The position numbers were made by a program, and so were the translations under genes. A stretch of 64,000 bases of DNA from Aphelocoma coerulescens (taxonomy: Eukaryota > Chordata > Aves > Passeriformes > Corvidae), in NCBI RefSeq assembly GCF_041296385.1, contig NW_027184083.1, positions 3,162,001-3,226,000 on the forward strand, given 5' to 3'. Positions within the stretch are counted from its first letter, which is position 1, and every line of letters begins with the position of its first letter. The notes below the pieces were generated by a model. The model was not told the origin of the DNA and did no database searches. It saw only the letters and a list, made by a program, of their open reading frames with translations. Positions 52,904 to 62,456 of the stretch are shown in pieces.

Positions 52904-54758
52904 ATGGGCGCTAAACTCTCCACAGCACAGAAGGGGGCATTTCTCCAAGTTGCGGGACTCCTTGAGGGTGGGGGGATAAGTTTTTCAAAGGGATGTTTAA
53001 AACGGTTTATTCGGTGGCTGTTTCTGCACTTCCCTCAGTGCTCTCAGGATACGGTTTTGACCGTTCCCTTTTGGAATGCCGCGGGAGAAAAACTGGCGCG
53101 ATCTAATTCTGCCAAAGAGAAAGATTTCTCCTTTCTGTACTTGCAAATTAGATTGGCGTTAGCTAAAAAAAGGGAGAGGGAAGGACGAACAACCCCGAAT
53201 TCCCCAGTTGTTACCCCTAACCCGTCTCCCGAACCCGTGTCCCCTCAAACGGGCATGCTGAGGAGAGCAACCCGCGATGCGCAGGGCTGCCACCGTCTCC
53301 CTGGCTCTCCTCGGGATCCCCGGAGTCCCCGCTCAGACAGTCCCGGCCAGACTGCCCGAGGCTTATCCTGTTCCCCGGCTTCCCCAGTTGTTAGACCCCG
53401 AGTTCGGTTTGGCTATCCAGAGAGTTTAGAAAATGCCCTCCCTGCCCGAGGAGGACAAGATGGCGGGCGCCACGTGGCAGAAACCCCCTCTTGCTTTTCC
53501 CCGCGCTTTTCCACCCGAAATCCCTTTCTCCCGAGTCCCAACGCCTTTCTCCCCGACCCCTCCTACTCCCAAGCTGGTTCCACACCTCTTACCCCTCCTA
53601 CCTGTCACCAGTGTGCGCCCCCGTGCTCCTCCCCCAGAAATCGCGGTTCCATGCCCGGCTGCCACCCACTTCCTGCTTCCGGTTCCCACGCCTGTCCTTC
53701 CGGTTCCCACGGTGTCTGGCCGGAAGGGGGGGGGGCCCGAGGACCGGAACCCGGAACTGGATCCCATTCCCTCGGCCGCTCCGGTTTTTTATCAGAGGTC
53801 CCGGAGAGGAGGAACAACCCATGTCAGCTGGGAACCCCTCTCACACCAAACAATAAAGGAACTCTGCAAGGCACAGAAGGAGTTTGGGAGAGAAAGCGAA
53901 TATTTTCGTGGCCTCTTAAAGGCAAGTCTCTCCGGAGCAGTAATGACACCTTTCGATCTGCGTCAGCTTTTCTCATGCCTGCTTTCCTCGGCAGAGTTTC
54001 TGCTCTGGAAGGCAGCGTGGGAAAGGGAGCTCCGCAGACTCCTTCCAGCGCTCTTGCAAGGTTCTGATACGGCCGTTGATGCCGACAATAAGGAATTCAC
54101 ATTGGACCATCTAAGCGGCGAAGCAGATTGGGCTTTGGCACTGAAGCAAGCTCAAGGCTTGCCTTTGGAGGTTCTGCAACAGGTCAAGGAAGCGGCCAGT
54201 AAGGCATTCCTTGGTCTGAGGCCTGATGTGCCCATAGAATCCTACTCGCAGGTCCAGCAGCAACCCACTGAGTCATTCCTAAAGTTTGTGGAGAGTCTAA
54301 CCCGAGCTGTAGAGTTGCAGGTCAAGCAGCCGGCGGCCAGGGAAGAGGTCATCGCAGAAATGGCTATGGTGAATGCCAACCCTCAATGCAAGGCAGCCAT
54401 CCTGAGCCTCCCCCTGGACCCCCCGCCAACCATACAGGATATGTTGGAAGTTTGTGCTGCGAAGGCACCACACCTGCAACCTACCAGCTCAGAGAGACAG
54501 CGGCCCAGAGGAATGGCCTCAGTGGGAACAGCAACGCATCGCCCTGCAGCGGACCAGAGGAGGACCACGGGCCTGAACACCAAACCACCTCCAACTGCCA
54601 ACGGCCGAAAGCGAGCCCCGCCGGCCAGGAACACCTGCTTCCTATGTGACCGGCCTGGACATTGGACAAGGGACTGCCCGCTCAAGTGGCAGTTCCAGCA
54701 ATTTAAAAAGGAACATGAACCTGGGGGACAGGAGGGCCAACTGCAACAAAAAAACTGA
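52904..54758 (+). pseudogene. gag: gag, unit 4: split by +1 in a G-run
   Basis: Ten G near 53727. N-terminal frame 52904-54067, internal ATG frame 53433-54758. Carries changes shared only with unit 5: Pro to Ala in the proline-rich region (GCCTTTCTC near 53544), Arg to Ser at the end of the major homology region (GAGAGTCT near 54291) and AACTGCCAACGG near 54594. Confidence 0.9.
54749..54758 (+). promoter_or_regulatory. gag-pro frameshift site, unit 4
   Basis: A-AAA-AAC then TGA. Downstream CGCGCGCTTGCCCCGCG differs from units 1-3 by CC to TT, shared with unit 5; the GGGG/CCCC pairing is kept. Confidence 0.8.
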
Positions 54759-55606
54759 ATGGGGAGCGCGCGCTTGCCCCGCGTGAAGACAAAAAAGGGA
54801 CGGGACGCGAGGGGGAGGGGAAACTTAGAGAGACCAAACTATCAGACACGACTTTAAAACCGGACTTGACTTCCTTTTCTGATGGTTCTTTCAGGTTGCA
54901 GCTGTTGACACCGTTCCACCTAAAGACCAAAGAGTGGCATACCGCACCGGTAAGCGCTGGTGGTGAGCTGTGGGCAGAAGACCAAGGCCCTGACAGATAT
55001 GTCATTGTCGGAAATGTTACCTGCACACCACAAGAGATTGAAGTCGCTCCGGGACTAATGACATCCAGTCCCGAAGGACCTGTTCTCTTGCTGCGCTGTG
55101 TCCACCCACCTCTTTTCCTGCCCAGAGGGCAGACAGTCGCCCAGGCTATCCCTGTAGAAAGGCCACACCCAACGGTGTGTGCCACACATGTCATAGGGAC
55201 AGAGAAGCCTCGGGTAGGCTGCGAGATCAACAGAGGGGAGGAAGTCCTACACCTCAGAGGGCTTCTGGACACAGGGGCAGATGTGACGATCATTCCCACA
55301 CGAGAATGGCCGGCACATTGGGAATTGCAGAACGTGGCTGGACACGTGCAAGGTGTTGGGGGCATTCAATTGGCCAAACAGTCAAAGAGCATCGTGCAAA
55401 TCAAGGGACTGAGCGGACAATTGGCAAACATACGTCCGTTCGTATTAGACTACAAGGAACCCCTCTTGGGGAGAGACCTCATGCAGCAGTGGGGAGTCAC
55501 AATTGACCTACCTGACCCCCCGAAAAATTTTTGGGTTGCGGCCACTGAAGAGCGCCCTACTCAAAAACTAAATTGGAAAACTGATCAGCCCAGCCCATTT
55601 GGGTAG
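54755..55606 (+). CDS. pro: Pro, unit 4
   Basis: Intact frame with DTGADVTII. One Pro to Leu change near its start follows from the CC to TT difference. Confidence 0.85.
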   Translation: MNGERALAPREDKKGTGREGEGKLRETKLSDTTLKPDLTSFSDGSFRLQLLTPFHLKTKEWHTAPVSAGGELWAEDQGPDRYVIVGNVTCTPQEIEVAPGLMTSSPEGPVLLLRCVHPPLFLPRGQTVAQAIPVERPHPTVCATHVIGTEKPRVGCEINRGEEVLHLRGLLDTGADVTIIPTREWPAHWELQNVAGHVQGVGGIQLAKQSKSIVQIKGLSGQLANIRPFVLDYKEPLLGRDLMQQWGVTIDLPDPPKNFWVAATEERPTQKLNWKTDQPSPFG

Positions 55607-58209
55607 AGCAGTGGTCGCTCTATGGTGAGAAGTTGAAGGCGCTCGAGAAGCTCGTGGAGGAGCAACTTGAAAAGGGGAATATCGTGGAATCCAACAGCCC
55701 GTGGAATTCCCCTGTCTTTGTTATCAAAAAGCCTAACAAAGACAAATGGCGGCTCCTCCAGGACCTTCGTCAAATTAACAATGCTATTGAGGACATGGGC
55801 TCTCTCCAACCAGGGATGCCATCCCCAACGATGCTCCCTCAAAATTGGAATCTGGCAGTAATTGACATTAAAGACTGCTTTTTCCAAATTCCCCTGCACC
55901 CTGACGATGCCCCGCGTTTTGCCTTCTCGATTCCTGTTATCAATCGAGAAGCCCCAAGGAAAAGATACCATTGGAAGGTGTTGCCACAGGGTATGAAGAA
56001 CAGCCCGACCATCTGCCAATGGTATGTCTCTTCCTTGCTTGCCCCAGTTTGCGCAGCAGCAAAAGAGGCCATCATCTTCCATTATAGGGATGATGTCCTC
56101 GTGTGTGCCCCCGACAATGACATGCTTGCCAGTGTGCTCGACCTGACAATCAATGCATTGGTTGCTGCAGGGTTCGAGCTCCAAGAGGAAAAGATTCAAC
56201 GGATGCCACCTTGGAAGTACCTGGGCCTACAAATTACAAAGCGGACCATTGTGCCGCAAAAATTGGCTATCAATACCAACATCAAGACTCTGGCAGATGT
56301 CCACCAGCTGTGTGGGTCTTTAAATTGGGTGAGGCCGTGGCTGGGTCTGTCCACCGAAGACCTAGCCCCCCTTTTTGATTTACTAAAAGGGGGAGAGGAG
56401 CTTAGTTCTCCCCGGACACTCACCCCAGAGGCGCAAACAGCTCTGGAGAAGGTGCAACATCTAATGTCCACCAGGCAGGCAAGCAGGTGTAGGCCTGACT
56501 TGCCATTCAAATTCATCATCCTGGGTAATCTGCCACACTTGCACGGGGTTGTCTTCCAATGGGAAGACAACAAAAAGAAGAGCAAAAAGGACCAGGACCG
56601 GAGGGATCCCCTCTTAATTATAGAGTGGGTATTTCTCAGTCACCATCGGTCCAAGAGGATGACACAGCCACAAGAGCTGATGGCTGAACTGATCCGGAAG
56701 GCTAGGATCCGGATCAGAGAGTTATCAGGATGTGACTTCGACTGCATCCGCGTGCCAATTAGGAAAAAAATGGGCCAAATTCCTAAGGCGATGTTGGAGA
56801 GTCTGCTTCAAGATTGTGAAGCATTGCAGTTTGCTCTGGAGGGCTACACAGGCCAAATTTCTTTGCATAGGCCAGCCCACAAAATATTCAATTCGGAAGT
56901 TCAATTCGAATTAAATATAATAAGTGTTCGGAGCAAGGAACCTCTAAAGGCCTTGACAGTTTTTACTGACGCGTCCGGGGCGACTTGGAAAAACGCCCAA
57001 ACTCAGCGGTGGGAGACTGACATCAAAGAGGTAGAAGGATCGCCTCAGGTTGCTGAGTTGGACGCAGTCGTCAGGGCTTTCGAAAGGTTCCCCGAACCCC
57101 TAAATTTGGTAACAGACTCTGCATATGTTGCAGGGGTAGTCTCCAGAGCCGAGCACGCCATTTTGCGTGAAGTCTCCAACATGGCCTTGTATGAGTTGCT
57201 CTCAAAGTTAATAAATCTGGTCTCCCACCGAGAGCAACCATTTTACGTGATGCACGTCAGGTCACACACGGACCTGCCCGGGTTCATCGCAGAAGGCAAC
57301 AGGAGGGCAGATGCCCTCGCTGCGCCAGCTGCGATGGCCCCGACTCCAAACGTGTTTGAGCAGGCCAAAATCAGCCATCAGCTGTTCCATCAGAACACTC
57401 CTGCCCTAGTTCGTCGATTCAATCTAAAGCACGACCAGGCCAGGGCGATTGTGGCTGCATGTCCAGAATGCCACCAGCTAGCCCTTCCTGCCATTGGTAC
57501 TGGCGCAAACCCCCGTGGACTTAACAGCTGCGAAGTGTGGCAGATGGACGTGACACATGTTGCTTCATTCGGCAGAATGAAGTACGTACATGTGTCGGTT
57601 GATACCTTCTCGGGAGCAGTTTTTGCCTCTGCCCACACAGGGGAAAAGGCTAGCGATGTCCAAAAGCACTTAGTGCAGGCAATCGCTACCCTGGGCATCC
57701 CCAAAGTCATCAAAACGGACAATGGCCCAGCGTATACGTCCAAGGAGTTCAGGAGCTTCCTGCAGCGATGGGGAATAGAACACAAGACTGGCATCCCCTA
57801 TTCCCCGACAGGTCAAGCCATTGTAGAGAGGGCCCACCAAAACATCAAAAGAATGCTCCAGCGCCAGTGCTCCCCCAAAAAGCTAGAGTCACCTGCTGTC
57901 AGGCTCTCAAAGGCATTGTTCACCCTAAATTTCCTCGACTGTGCCTTTGAGAACCTGAACCCACCAATCGTGCGGCACTTTGGGCGGTCTCAGCAGTTGC
58001 AAATGAAAGAAAGGTCTCCGGTGATGGTTAAGGACCCGGAGACTAGGGAGATACAAGGGCCTTATGAACTAGTTACCTGGGGGAAAGGGTACGCATGTGT
58101 ATCCACCCCCGAGGGCCCTAGGTGGATCCCATCAAAGTGGGTGAAACCGTGTATCTCCCAGACCGTCAGGAAGGGAGATCAAATACCCCCCAAGACCGGG
58201 GTAGGTTAG
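55585..58209 (+). CDS. pol: Pol, unit 4, full length but YMDD changed to YRDD
   Basis: Open throughout, but the catalytic motif of RT reads Y-R-D-D (ATG to AGG at 56086-56088). The second position is Met or Val in nearly all retroviruses and contacts the primer end; Arg there is expected to impair or abolish polymerisation (family knowledge; effect here not tested). Also Arg to Gly in ELSGCDFD near 56728. RNase H and integrase residues are intact. Confidence 0.9.
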   Translation, partial: SAQPIWVEQWSLYGEKLKALEKLVEEQLEKGNIVESNSPWNSPVFVIKKPNKDKWRLLQDLRQINNAIEDMGSLQPGMPSPTMLPQNWNLAVIDIKDCFFQIPLHPDDAPRFAFSIPVINREAPRKRYHWKVLPQGMKNSPTICQWYVSSLLAPVCAAAKEAIIFHYRDDVLVCAPDNDMLASVLDLTINALVAAGFELQEEKIQRMPPWKYLGLQITKRTIVPQKLAINTNIKTLADVHQLCGSLNWVRPWLGLSTEDLAPLFDLLKGGEELSSPRTLTPEAQTALEKVQHLMSTRQASRCRPDLPFKFIILGNLPHLHGVVFQWEDNKKKSKKDQDRRDPLLIIEWVFLSHHRSKRMTQPQELMAELIRKARIRIRELSGCDFDCIRVPIRKKMGQIPKAMLESLLQDCEALQFALEGYTGQISLHRPAHKIFNSEVQFELNIISVRSKEPLKALTVFTDASGATWKNAQTQRWETDIKEVEGSPQVAELDAVVRAFERFPEPLNLVTDSAYVAGVVSRAEHAILREVSNMALYELLSKLINLVSHREQPFYVMHVRSHTDLPGFIAEGNRRADALAAPAAMAPTPNVFEQAKISHQLFHQNTPALVRRFNLKHDQARAIVAACPECHQLALPAIGTGANPRGLNSCEVWQMDVTHVASFGRMKYVHVSVDTFSGAVFASAHTGEKASDVQKHLVQAIATLGIPKVIKTDNGPAYTSKEFRSFLQRWGIEHKTGIPYSPTGQAIVERAHQNIKRMLQRQCSPKKLESPAVRLSKALFTLNFLDCAFENLNPPIVRHFGRSQQLQMKERSPVMVKDPETREIQGPYELVTWGKGYACVSTPEGPRWIPSKWVKPCISQTVRKGDQIPPKTGVG

Positions 58210-58295
58210 TCGTGTGCCTCTCTGAGCCCCGAGCCCCAAGTTTATCCCAGTTGTTATCCCCAGTTTCAACCTCATTTTTCTAAGTTTTGTTTTAG

Positions 58296-58598
58296 TTTGG
58301 AGACATCGGAGATGGGTCCTGTGCCGTCAGCGGATGGGGATTATCCAGGTGGACTAGATCCATTCTCCGAACCGGACTGATCTTGTTTTTTATTCTCTTG
58401 GTTGTCATAATTATGTTCGGGCTGCTGAAAAAACTGCTAACCAACACGATTATGAGCTCATCCTCCCCTGCAGACATCAACCAAGCAGAGCTCCCCAAAG
58501 ACTTTGAACTCGAGCCTATGGCCCAGGAGATGACATGGTTCGGGGACCTGTACCCGGACTCAGAGTACTGTCCCCAAGCCGAATTCATGTCATCTTAA
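58296..58598 (+). pseudogene. env: env remnant after splice acceptor, unit 4
   Basis: Same as in units 1-3. Confidence 0.7.
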
Positions 58599-58603
58599 AA
58601 AAC

Positions 58604-58617
58604 AAAAAAGGAGGAGA
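58604..58617 (+). promoter_or_regulatory. Polypurine tract before LTR 5
   Basis: AAAAAAGGAGGAGA immediately before LTR 5. Confidence 0.85.
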
Positions 58618-59229
58618 TGTGGGAGTGTGTTTGTTTAGTTCAGTCCAGGTCTCCCCTCTATGTTCCTTAAGTTTGGTGTACCCCAGTTGGCGCCCCCCGT
58701 ATTTTATTAAAGTCACCCTATATGACAGTTTTGTCTCCTCCCAGGACCCTGTCTGTCACTCTGGCACCCCTCCCAGGCTTCTGGAAAGTTCTAGCCAGGG
58801 GGCCAGGTGACTGGTCCTGGGAAAGAAGTCCCTCCCTTCCCCTGTTACAGTTGGTTCCCTTATGTGTCCCTCGTTCTGTTTGCCGCACCCTTCTCTTCCC
58901 TGGTTGGTTACTCTGTACTCCCCCGCCTTGTCTCCTCCCCCCCCCCCCCCCCCTAAAATCCCCTGCACGAGACAGGCAGGTGCGCTGAGTTGGGCAACCC
59001 CTGGTGGTTGAGGTCCCCCCCGTTCGGAGGACCAATAAACTTTCTGGATTTAACCCAACTCTGAGCCTGCCTCCTTTCCTCCACCGTCTGCCTTTATTGC
59101 CACGGTCCCTTGGAAGGACCCACGAGCCAGACCTCTGATCCCTCCGATATCAGAGGCTGGCCCCCGCAGCCTGCTGTGTCCCGAGCTGACCGGGCTGAGA
59201 GGGAACTGTTCCTAGGGGACACAAAGGCA
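58618..59229 (+). mobile_element. Array LTR 5 (shared by units 4 and 5)
   Basis: The C-tract is CCTC then 16 further C, and the TATA-like box reads CCTAAAAT instead of CATAAAAT. GGTGCGCTGAG near 58979 is shared with LTR 1, whereas LTRs 2-4 have GGTGTGCTGAG. GGGCAACCCC is unique to this LTR. Confidence 0.85.
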
Positions 59230-59232
59230 GCT

Positions 59233-59320
59233 TGGCGCCCAAGCGTGGGGCTTCCCGTTCCATCGGACCCCACGGAAGGGGCGTCCTCGGCAAAGGCAGC
59301 TTGGCGCCCGGGCATGGGGC
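59233..59320 (+). promoter_or_regulatory. Duplicated primer-binding-site-like sequence, unit 5
   Basis: Sites at 59233 and 59302. Confidence 0.7.
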
Positions 59321-59515
59321 CCCGCTTCCATCGGACCCCACGGAAGGGACTGATTGTTTCGGCAAGTGCGTCATCGGGACGTCAAGCTACCCCAGCTGCA
59401 GCACGCTCCGTTTTAGTTAGCTGCGCTCCTGGGGGTGAGGACGGTAGCTTCGCCGTGCCTGCGAAGTCGTTCTCGGCGGAGGAACCGGCCGCCTGGAGCT
59501 AACCTGGACTCCAGT

Positions 59516-59753
59516 CAGGTAAGTATTTTTCCCCGGGGGGGGAAAAACTTGCCTCAAAGCCGGTAAAGGCTTTCGGAGGGACCAGTGTCCCCGGCTCTTG
59601 AAGAGCCGAACGCAGGACGATCCCCTGCTCTCGAAGAGCCGAACGTAGGCTGCGCAGCCCCGGAACAAGCGCGGTTAGCTTGTCTCCAGTTGGTTTTTGG
59701 GAAAACCGGCCTTCCAGGCTTGAAGTTTAGCTCCAGACGCTGTGCTGTTGGCT
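59516..59753 (+). promoter_or_regulatory. Splice donor and leader hairpins, unit 5
   Basis: Donor exon end at 59518; first hairpin 59592-59608; weakened second hairpin 59625-59641. Confidence 0.6.
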
Positions 59754-61608
59754 ATGGGCGCTAAACTCTCCACAGCACAGAAGGGGGCATTTCTCCAAGT
59801 TGCGGGACTCCTTGAGGGTGGGGGGATAAGTTTTTCAAAGGGATGTTTAAAACGGTTTATTCGGTGGCTGTTTCTGCACTTCCCTCAGTGCTCTCAGGAT
59901 ACGGTTTTGACCGTTCCCTTTTGGAATGCCGCGGGAGAAAAACTGGCGCGATCTAATTCTGCCAAAGAGAAAGATTTCTCCTTTCTGTACTTGCAAATTA
60001 GATTGGCGTTAGCTAAAAAAAGGGAGAGGGAAGGACGAACAACCCCGAATTCCCCAGTTGTTACCCCTAACCCGTCTCCCGAACCCGTGTCCCCTCAAAC
60101 GGGCATGCTGAGGAGAGCAACCCGCGATGCGCAGGGCTGCCACCGTCTCCCTGGCTCTCCTCGGGATCCCCGGAGTCCCCGCTCAGACAGTCCCGGCCAG
60201 ACTGCCTGAGGCTTATCCGGTTCCCCGGCTTCCCCAGTTGTTAGACCCCGAGTTCGGTTTGGCTATCCAGAGAGTTTAGAAAATGCCCTCCCTGCCCGAG
60301 GAGGACAAGATGGCGGGCGCCACGTGGCAGAAACCCCCTCTTGCTTTTCCCCGCGCTTTTCCACCCGAAATCCCTTTCTCCCGAGTCCCAACGCCTTTCT
60401 CCCCGACCCCTCCTACTCCCAAGCTGGTTCCACACCTCTTACCCCTCCTACCTGTCACCAGTGTGCGCCCCCGTGCTCCTCCCCCAGAAATCGCGGTTCC
60501 ATGCCCGGCTGCCACCCACTTCCTGCTTCCGGTTCCCACGCCTGTCCTTCCGGTTCCCACGGTGTCTGGCCGGAAGGGGGGGGGGGCCGAGGACCGGAAC
60601 CCGGAACTGGATCCCATTCCCTCGGCCGCTCCGGTTTTTTATCAGAGGTCCCGGAGAGGAGGAACAACCCATGTCAGCTGGGAACCCCTCTCACACCAAA
60701 CAATAAAGGAACTCTGCAAGGCACAGAAGGAGTTTGGGAGAGAAAGCGAATATTTTCGTGGCCTCTTAAAGGCAAGTCTCTCCGGAGCAGTAATGACACC
60801 TTTCGATCTGCGTCAGCTTTTCTCATGCCTGCTTTCCTCGGCAGAGTTTCTGCTCTGGAAGGCAGCGTGGGAAAGGGAGCTCCGCAGACTCCTTCCAGCG
60901 CTCTTGCAAGGTTCTGATACGGCCGTTGATGCCGACAATAAGGAATTCACATTGGACCATCTAAGCGGCGAAGCAGATTGGGCTTTGGCACTGAAGCAAG
61001 CTCAAGGCTTGCCTTTGGAGGTTCTGCAACAGGTCAAGGAAGCGGCCAGTAAGGCATTCCTTGGTCTGAGGCCTGATGTGCCCATAGAATCCTACTCGCA
61101 GGTCCAGCAGCAACCCACTGAGTCATTCCTAAAGTTTGTGGAGAGTCTTACCCGAGCTGTAGAGTTGCAGGTCAAGCAGCCGGCGGCCAGGGAAGAGGTC
61201 ATCGCAGAAATGGCTATGGTGAATGCCAACCCTCAATGCAAGGCAGCCATCCTGAGCCTCCCCCTGGACCCCCCGCCAACCATACAGGATATGTTGGAAG
61301 TTTGTGCTGCGAAGGCACCACACCTGCAACCTACCAGCTCAGAGAGACAGCGGCCCAGAGGAATGGCCTCAGTGGGAACAGCAACGCATCGCCCTGCAGC
61401 GGACCAGAGGAGGACCACGGGCCTGAACACCAAACCACCTCCAACTGCCAACGGCCGAAAGCGAGCCCCGCCGGCCAGGAACACCTGCTTCCTATGTGAC
61501 CGGCCTGGACATTGGACAAGGGACTGCCCGCTCAAGTGGCAGTTCCAGCAATTTAAAAAGGAACATGAACCTGGGGGACAGGAGGGCCAACTGCAACAAA
61601 AAAACTGA
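59754..61608 (+). pseudogene. gag: gag, unit 5: nonsense codon plus G-run frameshift
   Basis: A CGA to TGA change at 60207-60209 stops the N-terminal frame after 151 codons. The G-run near 60577 is eleven G followed by CC (ten G and CCC elsewhere), so the net length and frameshift equal those of units 2-4. The internal ATG frame 60283-61608 is open, with one Pro to Ala change. Confidence 0.9.
61599..61608 (+). promoter_or_regulatory. gag-pro frameshift site, unit 5
   Basis: A-AAA-AAC then TGA, downstream sequence as in unit 4. Confidence 0.8.
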
Positions 61609-62456
61609 ATGGGGAGCGCGCGCTTGCCCCGCGTGAAGACAAAAAAGGGACGGGACGCGAGGGGGAGGGGAAACTTAGAGAGACCAAACTATCAGACACG
61701 ACTTTAAAACCGGACTTGACTTCCTTTTCTGATGGTTCTTTCAGGTTGCAGCTGTTGACACCGTTCCACCTAAAGACCAAAGAGTGGCATACCGCACCGG
61801 TAAGCGCTGGTGGTGAGCTGTGGGCAGAAGACCAAGGCCCTGACAGATATGTCATTGTCGGAAATGTTACCTGCACACCACAAGAGATTGAAGTCGCTCC
61901 GGGACTAATGACATCCAGTCCCGAAGGACCTGTTCTCTTGCTGCGCTGTGTCCACCCACCTCTTTTCCTGCCCAGAGGGCAGACAGTCGCCCAGGCTATC
62001 CCTGTAGAAAGGCCACACCCAACGGTGTGTGCCACACATGTCATAGGGACAGAGAAGCCTCGGGTAGGCTGCGAGATCAACAGAGGGGAGGAAGTCCTAC
62101 ACCTCAGAGGGCTTCTGGACACAGGGGCAGATGTGACGATCATTCCCACACGAGAATGGCCGGCACATTGGGAATTGCAGAACGTGGCTGGACACGTGCA
62201 AGGTGTTGGGGGCATTCAATTGGCCAAACAGTCAAAGAGCATCGTGCAAATCAAGGGACTGAGCGGACAATTGGCAAACATACGTCCGTTCGTATTAGAC
62301 TACAAGGAACCCCTCTTGGGGAGAGACCTCATGCAGCAGTGGGGAGTCACAATTGACCTACCTGACCCCCCGAAAAATTTTTGGGTTGCGGCCACTGAAG
62401 AGCGCCCTACTCAAAAACTAAATTGGAAAACTGATCAGCCCAGCCCATTTGGGTAG
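61605..62456 (+). CDS. pro: Pro, unit 5
   Basis: Intact frame with DTGADVTII and LLGRDLMQQWG. Confidence 0.85.
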   Translation: MNGERALAPREDKKGTGREGEGKLRETKLSDTTLKPDLTSFSDGSFRLQLLTPFHLKTKEWHTAPVSAGGELWAEDQGPDRYVIVGNVTCTPQEIEVAPGLMTSSPEGPVLLLRCVHPPLFLPRGQTVAQAIPVERPHPTVCATHVIGTEKPRVGCEINRGEEVLHLRGLLDTGADVTIIPTREWPAHWELQNVAGHVQGVGGIQLAKQSKSIVQIKGLSGQLANIRPFVLDYKEPLLGRDLMQQWGVTIDLPDPPKNFWVAATEERPTQKLNWKTDQPSPFG

